From Tumebacillus_A lipolyticus (GTDB lineage: Bacteria > Bacillota > Bacilli > Tumebacillales > Tumebacillaceae), in NCBI RefSeq assembly GCF_042682745.1, contig NZ_JBHUIO010000025.1, positions 1-20,830 of the forward strand: a stretch of 20,830 nt of DNA, given 5' to 3'. The position numbers were made by a program, and so were the translations under genes. The notes beneath the pieces were generated by a model. It did no database searches, had not been told where the DNA came from, and was given only the letters and a program-made list of their open reading frames with translations. This document shows positions 13,010 to 18,654 of the stretch, in pieces. Within the stretch, counting starts at the first letter, position 1. Each line of letters opens with the position of its first letter.

Positions 13010-13060
13010 ACCCATCTATTTGTTGTTTTCATAATAACCCATCTATTTGTTGTGCGTCAA
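13010..13060 (-). promoter_or_regulatory. Leftward early promoter with two 17-base operators
   Basis: On the minus strand, TTGACG (13055-13060), an 18-base spacer and TATTAT (13031-13036) form a good sigma-A promoter. ACCCATCTATTTGTTGT is present twice without mismatch, at 13010-13026 (over the start site) and 13037-13053 (in the spacer). A third, partial copy (ACCCATATCTAT) lies at 13060-13071. Binding at either full copy would block transcription, as expected for repressor control of the early operon. Confidence 0.8.
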
Positions 13061-13094
13061 CCCATATCTATACATTTTCTTGTTTTTGATGGGT

Positions 13095-13128
13095 TTGGGT
13101 GTTTTCACCCAACTGATAGTTGTATAAT
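13095..13128 (+). promoter_or_regulatory. Rightward repressor promoter and palindromic operator
   Basis: TATAAT at 13123-13128 is a consensus -10 for the plus-strand repressor gene, with only a weak -35 around 13100-13107 (TGTTTT/TTTTCA). A perfect palindrome, TTGGGTG-TTTT-CACCCAA (13095-13112), covers that -35 region. A weak -35 plus overlapping operator is typical of a regulated maintenance promoter. Confidence 0.65.
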
Positions 13129-13160
13129 CAATATAGATTGATCGAAAGGCGTGGGCGTAC

Positions 13161-13532
13161 ATGTTGAACGAAAGACTAAAGAAAATGAGAAAAGCTAAAA
13201 AGCTCACCCAAAAACAGGTAGCAGAAAAATTAGAGATTACCGAAAGTGGTTATGGATTTTACGAACAAGGTAGGAACGATCCACCGAAAGAATCGTTGGA
13301 CATTTTAGCTGATCTATTTGATTGCTCAGTTGACTACTTACTCGGCAGATCTGATATTCCACACTTGTCAGCAGCTGAGGCAAAAAAATTACGCACAATA
13401 AAAGACGTTCGACGAGATCTCGAAGAAGATAAAATACTCGATGTAGATGGCACTCCATTTAGCCCAGAGGGCAAACAGCTTGCTCTCATGCAAATTGACG
13501 CCCTTATCAAGATGAGAGAAATGGGAAAGTGA
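13161..13532 (+). CDS. CI-like XRE repressor, 123 aa
   Basis: ATG at 13161 with AAAGG upstream, about 26 bases after the predicted RNA start. Residues 1-65 form the HTH: LKKMRKAKKLTQKQVAEKL, then EITESGYGFYEQGRNDPPKE, then LADLFDCSVDYLLGRSD, the standard CI-type ending. The C-terminal part (VRRDLEEDKILDVDGTPFS, then ALMQIDALIKM) matches the short helical oligomerisation tail of Bacillota phage repressors with its 'DG-x-P-x-S/D' motif. There is no peptidase domain, so SOS self-cleavage is not expected. It is the best candidate for the immunity repressor acting on the adjacent operators. Confidence 0.88.
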   Translation: MLNERLKKMRKAKKLTQKQVAEKLEITESGYGFYEQGRNDPPKESLDILADLFDCSVDYLLGRSDIPHLSAAEAKKLRTIKDVRRDLEEDKILDVDGTPFSPEGKQLALMQIDALIKMREMGK

Positions 13533-13543
13533 CAGACCTGTCA
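13530..13543. repeat. Short inverted repeat between repressor genes
   Basis: TGACAG-AC-CTGTCA, six bases on each arm, spans the stop codon of the first repressor and the first base of the second gene's ATG. There is no good ribosome binding site for the second gene here. The repeat may fold over its start or bind a regulator. Confidence 0.4.
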
Positions 13544-14289
13544 TGATTATCGGAGATCGCCTTAAAAAGCTGCGAAAAAAACGTGGTTGGACTCAAGAAG
13601 ATCTTGCAGCGAGGTTAGGAATAGGACGAACAACTTACGCTGGATATGAGCAAGAAGGCTATCGAACTCCTGATGTTGAAACATTATATAGGCTTGCTGA
13701 TATTCTTGAATGCCTTCCCGATTATTTGGTCGGACGTTCTGACTCATTGGATGTAGAAGTTGAGGATGCCCCAATAAACGATCAAATTGAGGTTGTTCTA
13801 GCTGAGCGTCTTCGAGCTCTTAGGATGGCTCGTGGATGGACACAAAACTATCTTGCAGAGTCGCTTGGCATCACGCGACCTGCCTATACCGCCTATGAGA
13901 GCGGTTCTAGGAAGCCTAACTATGAAACTCTCCAAGCCATTGCGCGGATATTCAACGTGACATTAGACACGCTGCTAAGCTCTGCTCAATCTCGAACAGT
14001 TGCTGAAATTCGTAACGAGATTGTTAACGATCTCGTTCTTGACGTGAATGGCGATGAGCTTTCTGATGGTGCAAAGGATCGATCAGATCATCTGTCTCCG
14101 ACACTGCTCCTTCAAATTCTTGACAAGCTCAAGACCATCGAGTCTGAAATCAAATCGGAGCTCTCGTCCATCAACAGCAAACTTGATACGATCGCCGCTC
14201 AAGTCGAGCAGAATACGGAACTGATCGCGAAGGTCGAAGAGCTCGACACTGACGTAAGACTCATCAAGAAACTGCTGACGAATCAATAA
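13543..14289 (+). CDS. XRE regulator with two HTH domains and coiled coil
   Basis: Product of 248 residues, ATG 13543, weak ribosome binding site. It carries two complete XRE domains. The first is residues 1-68 (LKKLRKKRGWTQEDLAARLG to DYLVGRSD); the second is about 84-147 (LAERLRALRMARGWTQNYLA to FNVTLDTLLSS). Residues about 153-180 contain a VLDVNGDELS stretch like the tail of the preceding repressor. From about 190 to the end is a long coiled coil (KLKTIESEIKSELSSINSKL, ELIAKVEELDTDVRLIKKLL). The architecture suggests one chain can bind two operator half-sites. The tail resembles that of the next gene, so the cluster probably grew by duplication and fusion. Confidence 0.85.
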   Translation: MIIGDRLKKLRKKRGWTQEDLAARLGIGRTTYAGYEQEGYRTPDVETLYRLADILECLPDYLVGRSDSLDVEVEDAPINDQIEVVLAERLRALRMARGWTQNYLAESLGITRPAYTAYESGSRKPNYETLQAIARIFNVTLDTLLSSAQSRTVAEIRNEIVNDLVLDVNGDELSDGAKDRSDHLSPTLLLQILDKLKTIESEIKSELSSINSKLDTIAAQVEQNTELIAKVEELDTDVRLIKKLLTNQ

Positions 14290-14312
14290 CCCCCATCACA
14301 GGGGGTTTTCTT
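14288..14312 (+). terminator. Intrinsic terminator after the double-HTH gene
   Basis: AACCCCC and GGGGGTT pair around a six-base loop and run into TTTTCTT on the plus strand, directly after the stop codon of the double-HTH gene. It separates the first two repressors from the third. Confidence 0.85.
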
Positions 14313-14328
14313 ATGAGGAGGGTCAGTT

Positions 14329-14745
14329 TTGAGTTTTAGAAAGAGATTGAAAGAGTTGAGGAAAGATCGCGGATATTCGCAAGAGGATGTATCTTCTCAT
14401 CTTGATGGTGTTACACGAGCAGGATACTCAAGATACGAAACAACAGGCAATGAGCCGACTTATGATAATTTACTCCGACTTGCCGATCTCTTCGGTGTCT
14501 CCACCGACTACCTCCTCGGCCGCACAGGCGAGCGCACTGGGACGGTAGTTGCCTCTCGTACCCCCTCGAATGACGACCGCGTCCTAGCGGCTCTGGCGGG
14601 CATTGAGGCGAAACTGGACAAGCTGGCCGGAGAGATCGCAGAGCTGCGCGCAGTCAACTCGGAGCAGATCGGTGAGATGGTGCAGCGCATCGAGGAAAAC
14701 GAGACTGATATTAGGCTTTTAAAGAGGCTGGCGACAAAAGAATAG
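14329..14745 (+). CDS. XRE regulator with coiled-coil tail, 138 aa
   Basis: The start is a TTG at 14329, preceded by GAGGAGGGTCAGTT. Residues 1-66 are an XRE domain: LKELRKDRGYSQEDVSSHLD, then VTRAGYSRYETTGNEPTYDN, then LADLFGVSTDYLLGRTG. After a Ser/Thr/Asn linker, residues about 82-138 form a coiled coil (VLAALAGIEAKLDKLAGEIA, VQRIEENETDIRLLKRLATK). Its final segment is close to that of the double-HTH protein (EELDTDVRLIKKLLTNQ against EENETDIRLLKRLATKE), so the two may form mixed oligomers. The codon usage of the second half is more GC-rich than that of the first half, which suggests a recombinant gene. Confidence 0.85.
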   Translation: MSFRKRLKELRKDRGYSQEDVSSHLDGVTRAGYSRYETTGNEPTYDNLLRLADLFGVSTDYLLGRTGERTGTVVASRTPSNDDRVLAALAGIEAKLDKLAGEIAELRAVNSEQIGEMVQRIEENETDIRLLKRLATKE

Positions 14746-14805
14746 CCCCTCAGATCGAGGGGCGGGGCGCACCGGGTCAGACAACTAGAGCCCCCTGAAA
14801 GGGGG
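14745..14805 (+). other. Two GC hairpins without T-runs
   Basis: GCCCCTC-agatc-GAGGGGC (14745-14763) follows the stop of the third XRE gene, and CCCCC-tgaaa-GGGGG (14791-14805) follows 27 bases later. Neither is followed by a T-run, so they are weak as intrinsic terminators. The second hairpin contains the AAGGGGG ribosome binding site of a 16-codon ORF. Confidence 0.55.
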
Positions 14806-14807
14806 TG

Positions 14808-14858
14808 ATGCTGAAAAAAGGTGGTTATGTATTGAAAGAAAAGAAGAACAAAACTTAG
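14808..14858 (+). CDS. Possible 16-codon leader ORF (Lys-rich)
   Basis: ATG at 14808 after AAAGGGGGTG opens a 16-residue frame, MLKKGGYVLKEKKNKT, seven of them lysine. Its TAG is the first part of the TAGGAGG ribosome binding site of the DUF6414 gene, so a terminating ribosome would sit on that site. This is the layout of a coupled or leader peptide. It is short enough to be chance. Confidence 0.4.
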   Translation: MLKKGGYVLKEKKNKT

Positions 14859-14868
14859 GAGGATGAAA

Positions 14869-15843
14869 ATGAAAGAACTGGTCTATCTTGATACGTCGTT
14901 TCTTCACTCTTTTATCGCCCAAATGAAAAGTGGCCTACCAACATCAACTAATCTCGAAATGCATGAACAAGAAACAAAGACCAATAGCACCACTACTGGC
15001 GCTGATCGAAATCACGAAATATCAACCGAGGGATCACTTGGGCAACTGGATATTGGATTCATGAAGACTCCTAGTCTCAAAGGAACATACAAATTTGGTC
15101 AAAAGCGCACCCAAACAAGCGGATTCACGCTGAGTCAGTTAGAGGCAGGTAAAGAAATCATTTCAAAACAATTGCACGATAATGCACTTCAAGAGTTCGA
15201 AAGCTATCTACATGAATCTGATCTTCTCCTTACCTCGATCGACCCCAATTTAGAGATCGATCCCGGTACTTATGTTCAGATCAAAGCTTCATTCAGTATT
15301 ATTGACCTGGGGTATTTCAAGGACATGGTCAATGGAGATTTTGTGGATTTAGTTGTTGATATGTCGGAAATATCTTCAGTTATTCAACAAGAAATTGAGA
15401 TTCTCGAACAACAAAACCTGCCATCTAAGCAATTCAAAGAACGGAAAAAACAATTACTCCAGTCGTTCGAATCAGCTCTTGAGAATCAAAGGCAAGAGTT
15501 CGGGAAAATGGTTCGACTATTGGAATTCGCTTCTAAAGCTTTACCAACTGAAGCTATGATGAGAGTGGAAAATTTTGTAGTCCCTTTAAAATCAACGTTT
15601 CTTAGAGAGAAAACGCAAGAATTAATCTTTAAATACGGGATGGGAAAGCAAGAACTGGAAATCGTACTACTAGGAAAAATTACGAGGAAATACGAAGGAT
15701 TGTTTACGGATCATTTCAAGGCAAATGGGGTAATGAAAGGATTAGCGGAATTTTTCGAAGCAATCGAGGGAATGTGGACAGGATTAGAGATACTTGAGGA
15801 AGGTAATTACATCGTTTCGCCCATCGCTATTTATTTCGAATAA
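14869..15843 (+). CDS. DUF6414-like protein, 324 aa
   Basis: The ATG at 14869 is preferred over that at 14863, since AGGAGG stands seven bases before it and only one before 14863. The N-terminus KELVYLDTSFLHSFIAQMKSG fits the start of DUF6414 proteins (Y-L-D-T/x-F-x-x-S-F/Y-I/L-A-Q). That assignment is from memory of the family and moderately sure. Residues 33-95 are Thr/Ser/Gly-rich and polar; 115-170 contain strands (GTYVQIKASFSIIDLGYFKD); 175-225 are a long coiled coil (IQQEIEILEQQNLPSKQFKE); the rest is alpha/beta. No signal peptide or membrane segment. Function unknown; as a plus-strand gene beside the repressors and not part of the early operon it is probably expressed from the prophage. 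Confidence 0.72.
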   Translation: MKELVYLDTSFLHSFIAQMKSGLPTSTNLEMHEQETKTNSTTTGADRNHEISTEGSLGQLDIGFMKTPSLKGTYKFGQKRTQTSGFTLSQLEAGKEIISKQLHDNALQEFESYLHESDLLLTSIDPNLEIDPGTYVQIKASFSIIDLGYFKDMVNGDFVDLVVDMSEISSVIQQEIEILEQQNLPSKQFKERKKQLLQSFESALENQRQEFGKMVRLLEFASKALPTEAMMRVENFVVPLKSTFLREKTQELIFKYGMGKQELEIVLLGKITRKYEGLFTDHFKANGVMKGLAEFFEAIEGMWTGLEILEEGNYIVSPIAIYFE

Positions 15844-15994
15844 GCCTTCTCTTTGATTTCCATTCCTTCATTTCTTTTTTGCAATCTTCGATCTCCTTCT
15901 CACTCTTTTGGTAGTCTTGGTCAAACTTCTCAACATCGTCGCTGAATTTAGAAAGAGATTCCGCCAAAATCTTTTCAATCTTACGCTTTAGCAT
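15827..15994 (-). CDS. Lys/Glu-rich coiled-coil protein, 55 aa
   Basis: ATG at 15994 follows GAAGGTGGTGACTTTG, a good site, and the frame ends within the last 17 bases of the convergent DUF6414 gene. The product is a single charged helix: MLKRKIEKILAESLSKFSDD, then EKFDQDYQKSEKEIEDCKKE and a basic end. A coiled coil is clear; no family. It is the last of three small leftward genes behind the peptide-signalling cassette. Confidence 0.65.
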   Translation of the reverse strand: MLKRKIEKILAESLSKFSDDVEKFDQDYQKSEKEIEDCKKEMKEWKSKRRLIRNK

Positions 15995-16062
15995 CAAAGT
16001 CACCACCTTCTACACTTATTGTATTCAAGTATTGCCAAAAGGGGAAGTTAAAATCAACGATT

Positions 16063-16272
16063 TCAAGAAACCGCCGAGCCACCGGCGGTTTCTTTTTTGT
16101 CACTTCCTGCATTGACATGACACGAGCATACTTTCCCCTGCTGCACGGCGATCTGCGCCAGCTGTGCCGTCGCCGACGCTACACACGCGACGTTCACATC
16201 GATCTGGCCGCCTGATTCTGCATGGCGAGCGAGAAGGCTGGACAGCACATCAACCGTTTGCTTGAGCTCCAT
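16063..16272 (-). CDS. Small protein with Ala/Gln-rich helix and CxC, 69 aa
   Basis: GTG 16275 and ATG 16272 adjoin; AAGGAGGTTATCGC precedes both, the best ribosome binding site of this region. Product MELKQTVDVLSSLLARHAES, then ATAQLAQIAVQQGKVCSCHV and a GSDKKETAGGSAVS tail. The start overlaps the stop of the 43-residue gene. The last 12 codons run through the plus-strand terminator hairpin at 16065. No family recognised. Confidence 0.65.
   Translation of the reverse strand: MELKQTVDVLSSLLARHAESGGQIDVNVACVASATAQLAQIAVQQGKVCSCHVNAGSDKKETAGGSAVS
16065..16099 (+). terminator. Strong intrinsic terminator (plus strand)
   Basis: AAGAAACCGCCG (16065-16076) and CGGCGGTTTCTT (16083-16094) form a perfect 12-base stem with a six-base loop and lead into TTTT on the plus strand. 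It would stop rightward transcripts from the DUF6414 gene. On the minus strand it is inside the end of the 69-residue gene and lacks a good T-run. Confidence 0.85.
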
Positions 16273-16403
16273 CACGCGATAACCTCCTTCCTAACTTTTG
16301 ACGACTCGGCAAAAATTTTCGAAAGCAACGACCTATCCTCTGGCGCCAAGGCATCATCATCGAGCTTCTTTGCGTACTCCTCCCATGTCTCTTGATGTAA
16401 CAT
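16272..16403 (-). CDS. Small acidic protein, 43 aa
   Basis: ATG at 16403 with GGAG eleven bases upstream; a TATAAT (minus strand of 16421-16426) lies shortly before it, so it may have its own promoter. Product MLHQETWEEYAKKLDDDALA, then PEDRSLLSKIFAESSKVRK. Its TGA overlaps the GTG/ATG of the next gene, so the two are coupled. No family recognised. It is the first gene after the terminator of the signalling cassette. Confidence 0.65.
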   Translation of the reverse strand: MLHQETWEEYAKKLDDDALAPEDRSLLSKIFAESSKVRKEVIA

Positions 16404-16476
16404 ATATCAAACAACTCCCAATTATATATTGATTGATCACCACCATTCTAACTAATGTTTTTAAGGTGAGGAATAT

Positions 16477-16490
16477 TAATTTCGAAATTA
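16477..16490. repeat. 14-base perfect palindrome
   Basis: TAATTTCGAAATTA lies between the peptide-gene terminator (ending at 16537) and the promoter-like TATAAT at 16421-16426. Its place about 50 bases upstream of that -10 would suit an activator or repressor binding site for the three small leftward genes. Confidence 0.4.
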
Positions 16491-16511
16491 GAAACAAAGT
16501 ATCACGTAAAC

Positions 16512-16545
16512 AAAATAAAAATGACCCTTTCGGGTCAACTTTTTA
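16512..16545 (-). terminator. Terminator of the signalling cassette
   Basis: TGACCC-GAAA-GGGTCA on the minus strand, followed by TTTTTATTTTG. The stop codon TGA of the pre-peptide gene is the first three bases of the stem. A T-run on the other side makes it partly bidirectional. Confidence 0.85.
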
Positions 16546-16693
16546 ATACTATTGACTTAGACCAAGGATCTGGTGGAACGTTTGATGCGTAAGTTTGGCT
16601 AAAAGAAGTTGGCTTGTCAGTTGTACCCAAACTGAACAAAGCCCCAGATGCTAACATCGCCACAAGTAGTAAGAATCCAAATCGTTTCTTCAT
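16535..16693 (-). CDS. Candidate exported signalling pre-peptide, 52 aa
   Basis: ATG at 16693 follows GGGGGTGAGTAGA and begins 18 bases after the stop of the XRE-TPR regulator. The N-terminus MKKRFGFLLLVAMLASGALF has three basic residues and then a 15-20 residue hydrophobic core, a typical Sec signal. The rest is polar: SLGTTDKPTSFSQTYA, then SNVPPDPWSKSIVLKS. A cleavage after TYA (residue 36) is possible. This matches Phr, NprX, PapR and AimP pre-peptides in size, order and coupling: export, trimming to five to eight residues, re-import by Opp, and binding to the TPR regulator. The mature peptide cannot be read from sequence; the C-terminal 16 residues are the best candidate region. Alternative: an unrelated small secreted protein. 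Confidence 0.75.
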   Translation of the reverse strand: MKKRFGFLLLVAMLASGALFSLGTTDKPTSFSQTYASNVPPDPWSKSIVLKS

Positions 16694-16711
16694 TCTACTC
16701 ACCCCCTACTA

Positions 16712-17908
16712 CTATATATTTTTAAGCATTTTGTTGGCTCGATTCAAGTACAAAATTGCATCTTCTAATTCCCCGACCGTTTGAGCCAAAGCAGAAGCTT
16801 TCTCAAATTGATCAATTTGTTCATCTGGAGGGAGTTCCTCTGTGGTGAGTCCCCCCATCACATATCGAAGTTTACTGTAATCTCCCTTTCTAAATGCACT
16901 GTGAAATTGCACCATTAACTTCTCGTATTTCCGCCCGAATTTCTCAGCTTCGATTTCTGCATCATTTAGGATTTCAAGAGAGTGTTGTATGTCGTTTTGC
17001 TCCCACAAAACATCGCTTTTGTTTTTCAATCCATGTATTAGTGTCAACAAATCACCATTGTCGGTCGCAATGTTTATGGCATCATTTGCTGTTTTGATTG
17101 CCTCGTCATACATTTCTAACTTGGTGTAAGTGTGACTGAGGACTTGAAGACACTTTGCATGAAAGTGCGCTTTTGCGGCTATGTTTGGCATAATCGAAAT
17201 CGCGCTTTTCAGAGCTGCCTCTGCTTTATCATAATGACCAACTTTAATATAGAGTGATCCGAATGCTTGCAAAATCCTCGCTTGAGCTTCCTGATCGTTT
17301 GTCGTTTTCCTCGCTTTGGAAAGTAGATCTTTTGCTTTATCGAACCTACCGCATGCGATAAGGGCTAACGATAGATTAAGCTTTGACTTGATTACCAACA
17401 ATGTATCATCTGCGGCTAACGCCAAGCGGTATGCTTCCTCGTAAAAATCTAATGAACGAGATATCCTCCAGAACCGATACTCAATGTGGGCTCTATTCAT
17501 AAAAGCTACTGCCCTCTCTTTTGGCCCTCGGTCGCGAGTCAATTCCAACATCTCTTCAGCCAGCTCGATGGTTTGATCGCTGATAGGCCAACGGTTGGAT
17601 ACGTCTGCAAGACGTTTCAACTTCGCATCGATCTCTCCATTCGTCTCCGTGATCGCGTCTGACTTGACTTTAAAAGTCCGTGCGAGGATCTCTACAAAAT
17701 CATCGTTCACTCTTCGCCCGTACTTGGCATTTTCGATCCGCGAGATGATCGATTTATCCAGTCCAGACAAAGATTCCAGATCATCCTGACTCCATCCACG
17801 CTCCGTACGAAAAAACAGGACATTCCGAGCGATAACTGAGTTGTAGCGTTCGATCTCTATAGCATCTTTTTTGACTCGCCGCTTCCGTTCTATGCTAGCC
17901 GCTTCCAT
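16712..17908 (-). CDS. RRNPP-type XRE+TPR peptide-sensing regulator
   Basis: Product of 398 residues, ATG 17908 behind GGGGGTGTTTGC. Residues about 22-85 are an XRE HTH (VIARNVLFFRTERGWSQDD, then GLDKSIISRIENAKYGRR, then LARTFKVKSDAI). Residues about 105-395 are repeated TPR-like helix pairs, including RAVAFMNRAHIEYRFWRISR, AQARILQAFGSLYIKVGHYD, LQVLSHTYTKLEMYDEAIKT and DAILYLNRANKMLKNI. HTH plus five or more TPRs at about 400 residues is the RRNPP plan (Rap, Rgg, NprR, PlcR, PrgX), and the length is close to phage AimR. These are cytoplasmic; the TPR groove binds a re-imported peptide and changes DNA binding. An exported-peptide gene follows directly. The targets are probably close by; Rap-like phosphatase function is unlikely given the HTH. 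Confidence 0.88.
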   Translation of the reverse strand: MEAASIERKRRVKKDAIEIERYNSVIARNVLFFRTERGWSQDDLESLSGLDKSIISRIENAKYGRRVNDDFVEILARTFKVKSDAITETNGEIDAKLKRLADVSNRWPISDQTIELAEEMLELTRDRGPKERAVAFMNRAHIEYRFWRISRSLDFYEEAYRLALAADDTLLVIKSKLNLSLALIACGRFDKAKDLLSKARKTTNDQEAQARILQAFGSLYIKVGHYDKAEAALKSAISIMPNIAAKAHFHAKCLQVLSHTYTKLEMYDEAIKTANDAINIATDNGDLLTLIHGLKNKSDVLWEQNDIQHSLEILNDAEIEAEKFGRKYEKLMVQFHSAFRKGDYSKLRYVMGGLTTEELPPDEQIDQFEKASALAQTVGELEDAILYLNRANKMLKNI

Positions 17909-17949
17909 GCAAACACCCCCGCTGCATCTCGCTCAATTGATCTATATAA

Positions 17950-17978
17950 ATTCTACCCCTCTATCTATTTACATTCAA
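17950..17978 (-). promoter_or_regulatory. Promoter of the signalling cassette
   Basis: Minus strand TTGAAT (17973-17978), 17-base spacer, TAGAAT (17950-17955): a good sigma-A promoter 42 bases before the regulator's ATG. The spacer and flank contain ACCCCTCTAT and ACCCATC on the plus strand, which resemble the start of the operator repeats at 13010 and 13037. Confidence 0.75.
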
Positions 17979-18026
17979 GATACCCATCAAATAATAAGAC
18001 GATTCTATCGTACCATAAGAATTCAG

Positions 18027-18035
18027 TGATAAAAT
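18027..18035 (+). promoter_or_regulatory. Extended -10 promoter, rightward
   Basis: TGATAAAAT gives an extended -10 (TG-n-TAAAAT) 36 bases before the 25-codon ORF. The same nine bases occur before the integrase at 19410-19418. The -35 region is weak in both. Confidence 0.5.
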
Positions 18036-18070
18036 ATACGTTCCAATTCGAATCTTTAGGAGGGCGAGTC

Positions 18071-18148
18071 GTGAAAGTAGCGATCAACATCCGATGCAGA
18101 CTTCACTTGCCATATTTTCCTCACATAATTTATCTAAAAAAGAACTAA
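18071..18148 (+). CDS. Possible 25-aa peptide ORF
   Basis: GTG at 18071 stands seven bases after TTTAGGAGGGC, an excellent ribosome binding site, and shortly after the extended -10. The frame reads MKVAINIRCRLHLPYFPHII then YLKKN. It is basic and hydrophobic without a classic signal. It may be a functional peptide or a decayed gene start. About 80 bases separate it from the DUF6941-like gene, containing ACTTTTA...TAAAAGT (18167-18191), a seven-base inverted repeat that could be an operator. Confidence 0.45.
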   Translation: MKVAINIRCRLHLPYFPHIIYLKKN

Positions 18149-18228
18149 GAAATGTAATACATAATGCACTTTTATGCTATATTTGTAAAAGTACATAATA
18201 TTAATTCTCCCTTTTGGAGGTGACCAAA

Positions 18229-18654
18229 ATGACTTCGGTTAACAATGTCCTCTTTTGTCATAGCGTTTCATTGAATGAAAATGAAGATTTGAACCTCTTG
18301 GGGGTATCCGATGCTTTTATAGTAGATGAAGTCCCCACTACCTTCCCTCTCTATGTTTACATATCATTCGATCACACAAACTCCGAAAGTAAAGACGGCT
18401 CTTTCACTTTGGAAGTTGACGCGCTCTATGGTAGTGAAGGGATTTCTGTTGGAGCATGGCCAAAAAAAGAGTTTAAAGCTTCTCGGACGGAAATTGTGCT
18501 GGGAGAAAAAGAGTGGCCGTGCGACCAACTCGGCTATTACATATTCAGAGTGAAAATTGACGGAGAGATTGTGCGAACGGCAAAGTTGTTTGTCATACCA
18601 AGCAAGGAATTATCTATAAGGATGGCGAACAATAATGAACAAGGAAAAGAATAA
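18229..18654 (+). CDS. DUF6941-like beta-sandwich protein, 141 aa
   Basis: ATG at 18229 follows TTTGGAGGTGACCAAA; the upstream in-frame TTG is inside that site. The sequence follows the DUF6941 pattern as I know it: NVLFCHSVSLNENEDLNLLG, VSDAFIVDEVPTTFPLYVY, then alternating strands (SFTLEVDALYGSEG), and QLGYYIFRVKIDGEIVRTAK before a hydrophobic strand FVIP. All-beta, about eight strands, immunoglobulin-like, cytoplasmic, with no catalytic motif. The last 20 bases overlap the next gene, so the two are probably one unit. The role is unknown; binding or sensing is only inferred from the fold. Confidence 0.7.
   Translation: MTSVNNVLFCHSVSLNENEDLNLLGVSDAFIVDEVPTTFPLYVYISFDHTNSESKDGSFTLEVDALYGSEGISVGAWPKKEFKASRTEIVLGEKEWPCDQLGYYIFRVKIDGEIVRTAKLFVIPSKELSIRMANNNEQGKE

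Noticed and set aside
14745..14763. Terminator for the third XRE gene
   Set aside because: The stem is good, but no U-run follows; listed as a hairpin of uncertain role rather than an intrinsic terminator.
16712..17908. Rap-type phosphatase annotation for the TPR regulator
   Set aside because: Rap proteins have an N-terminal three-helix bundle; this one has a clear XRE helix-turn-helix, so DNA binding is expected.
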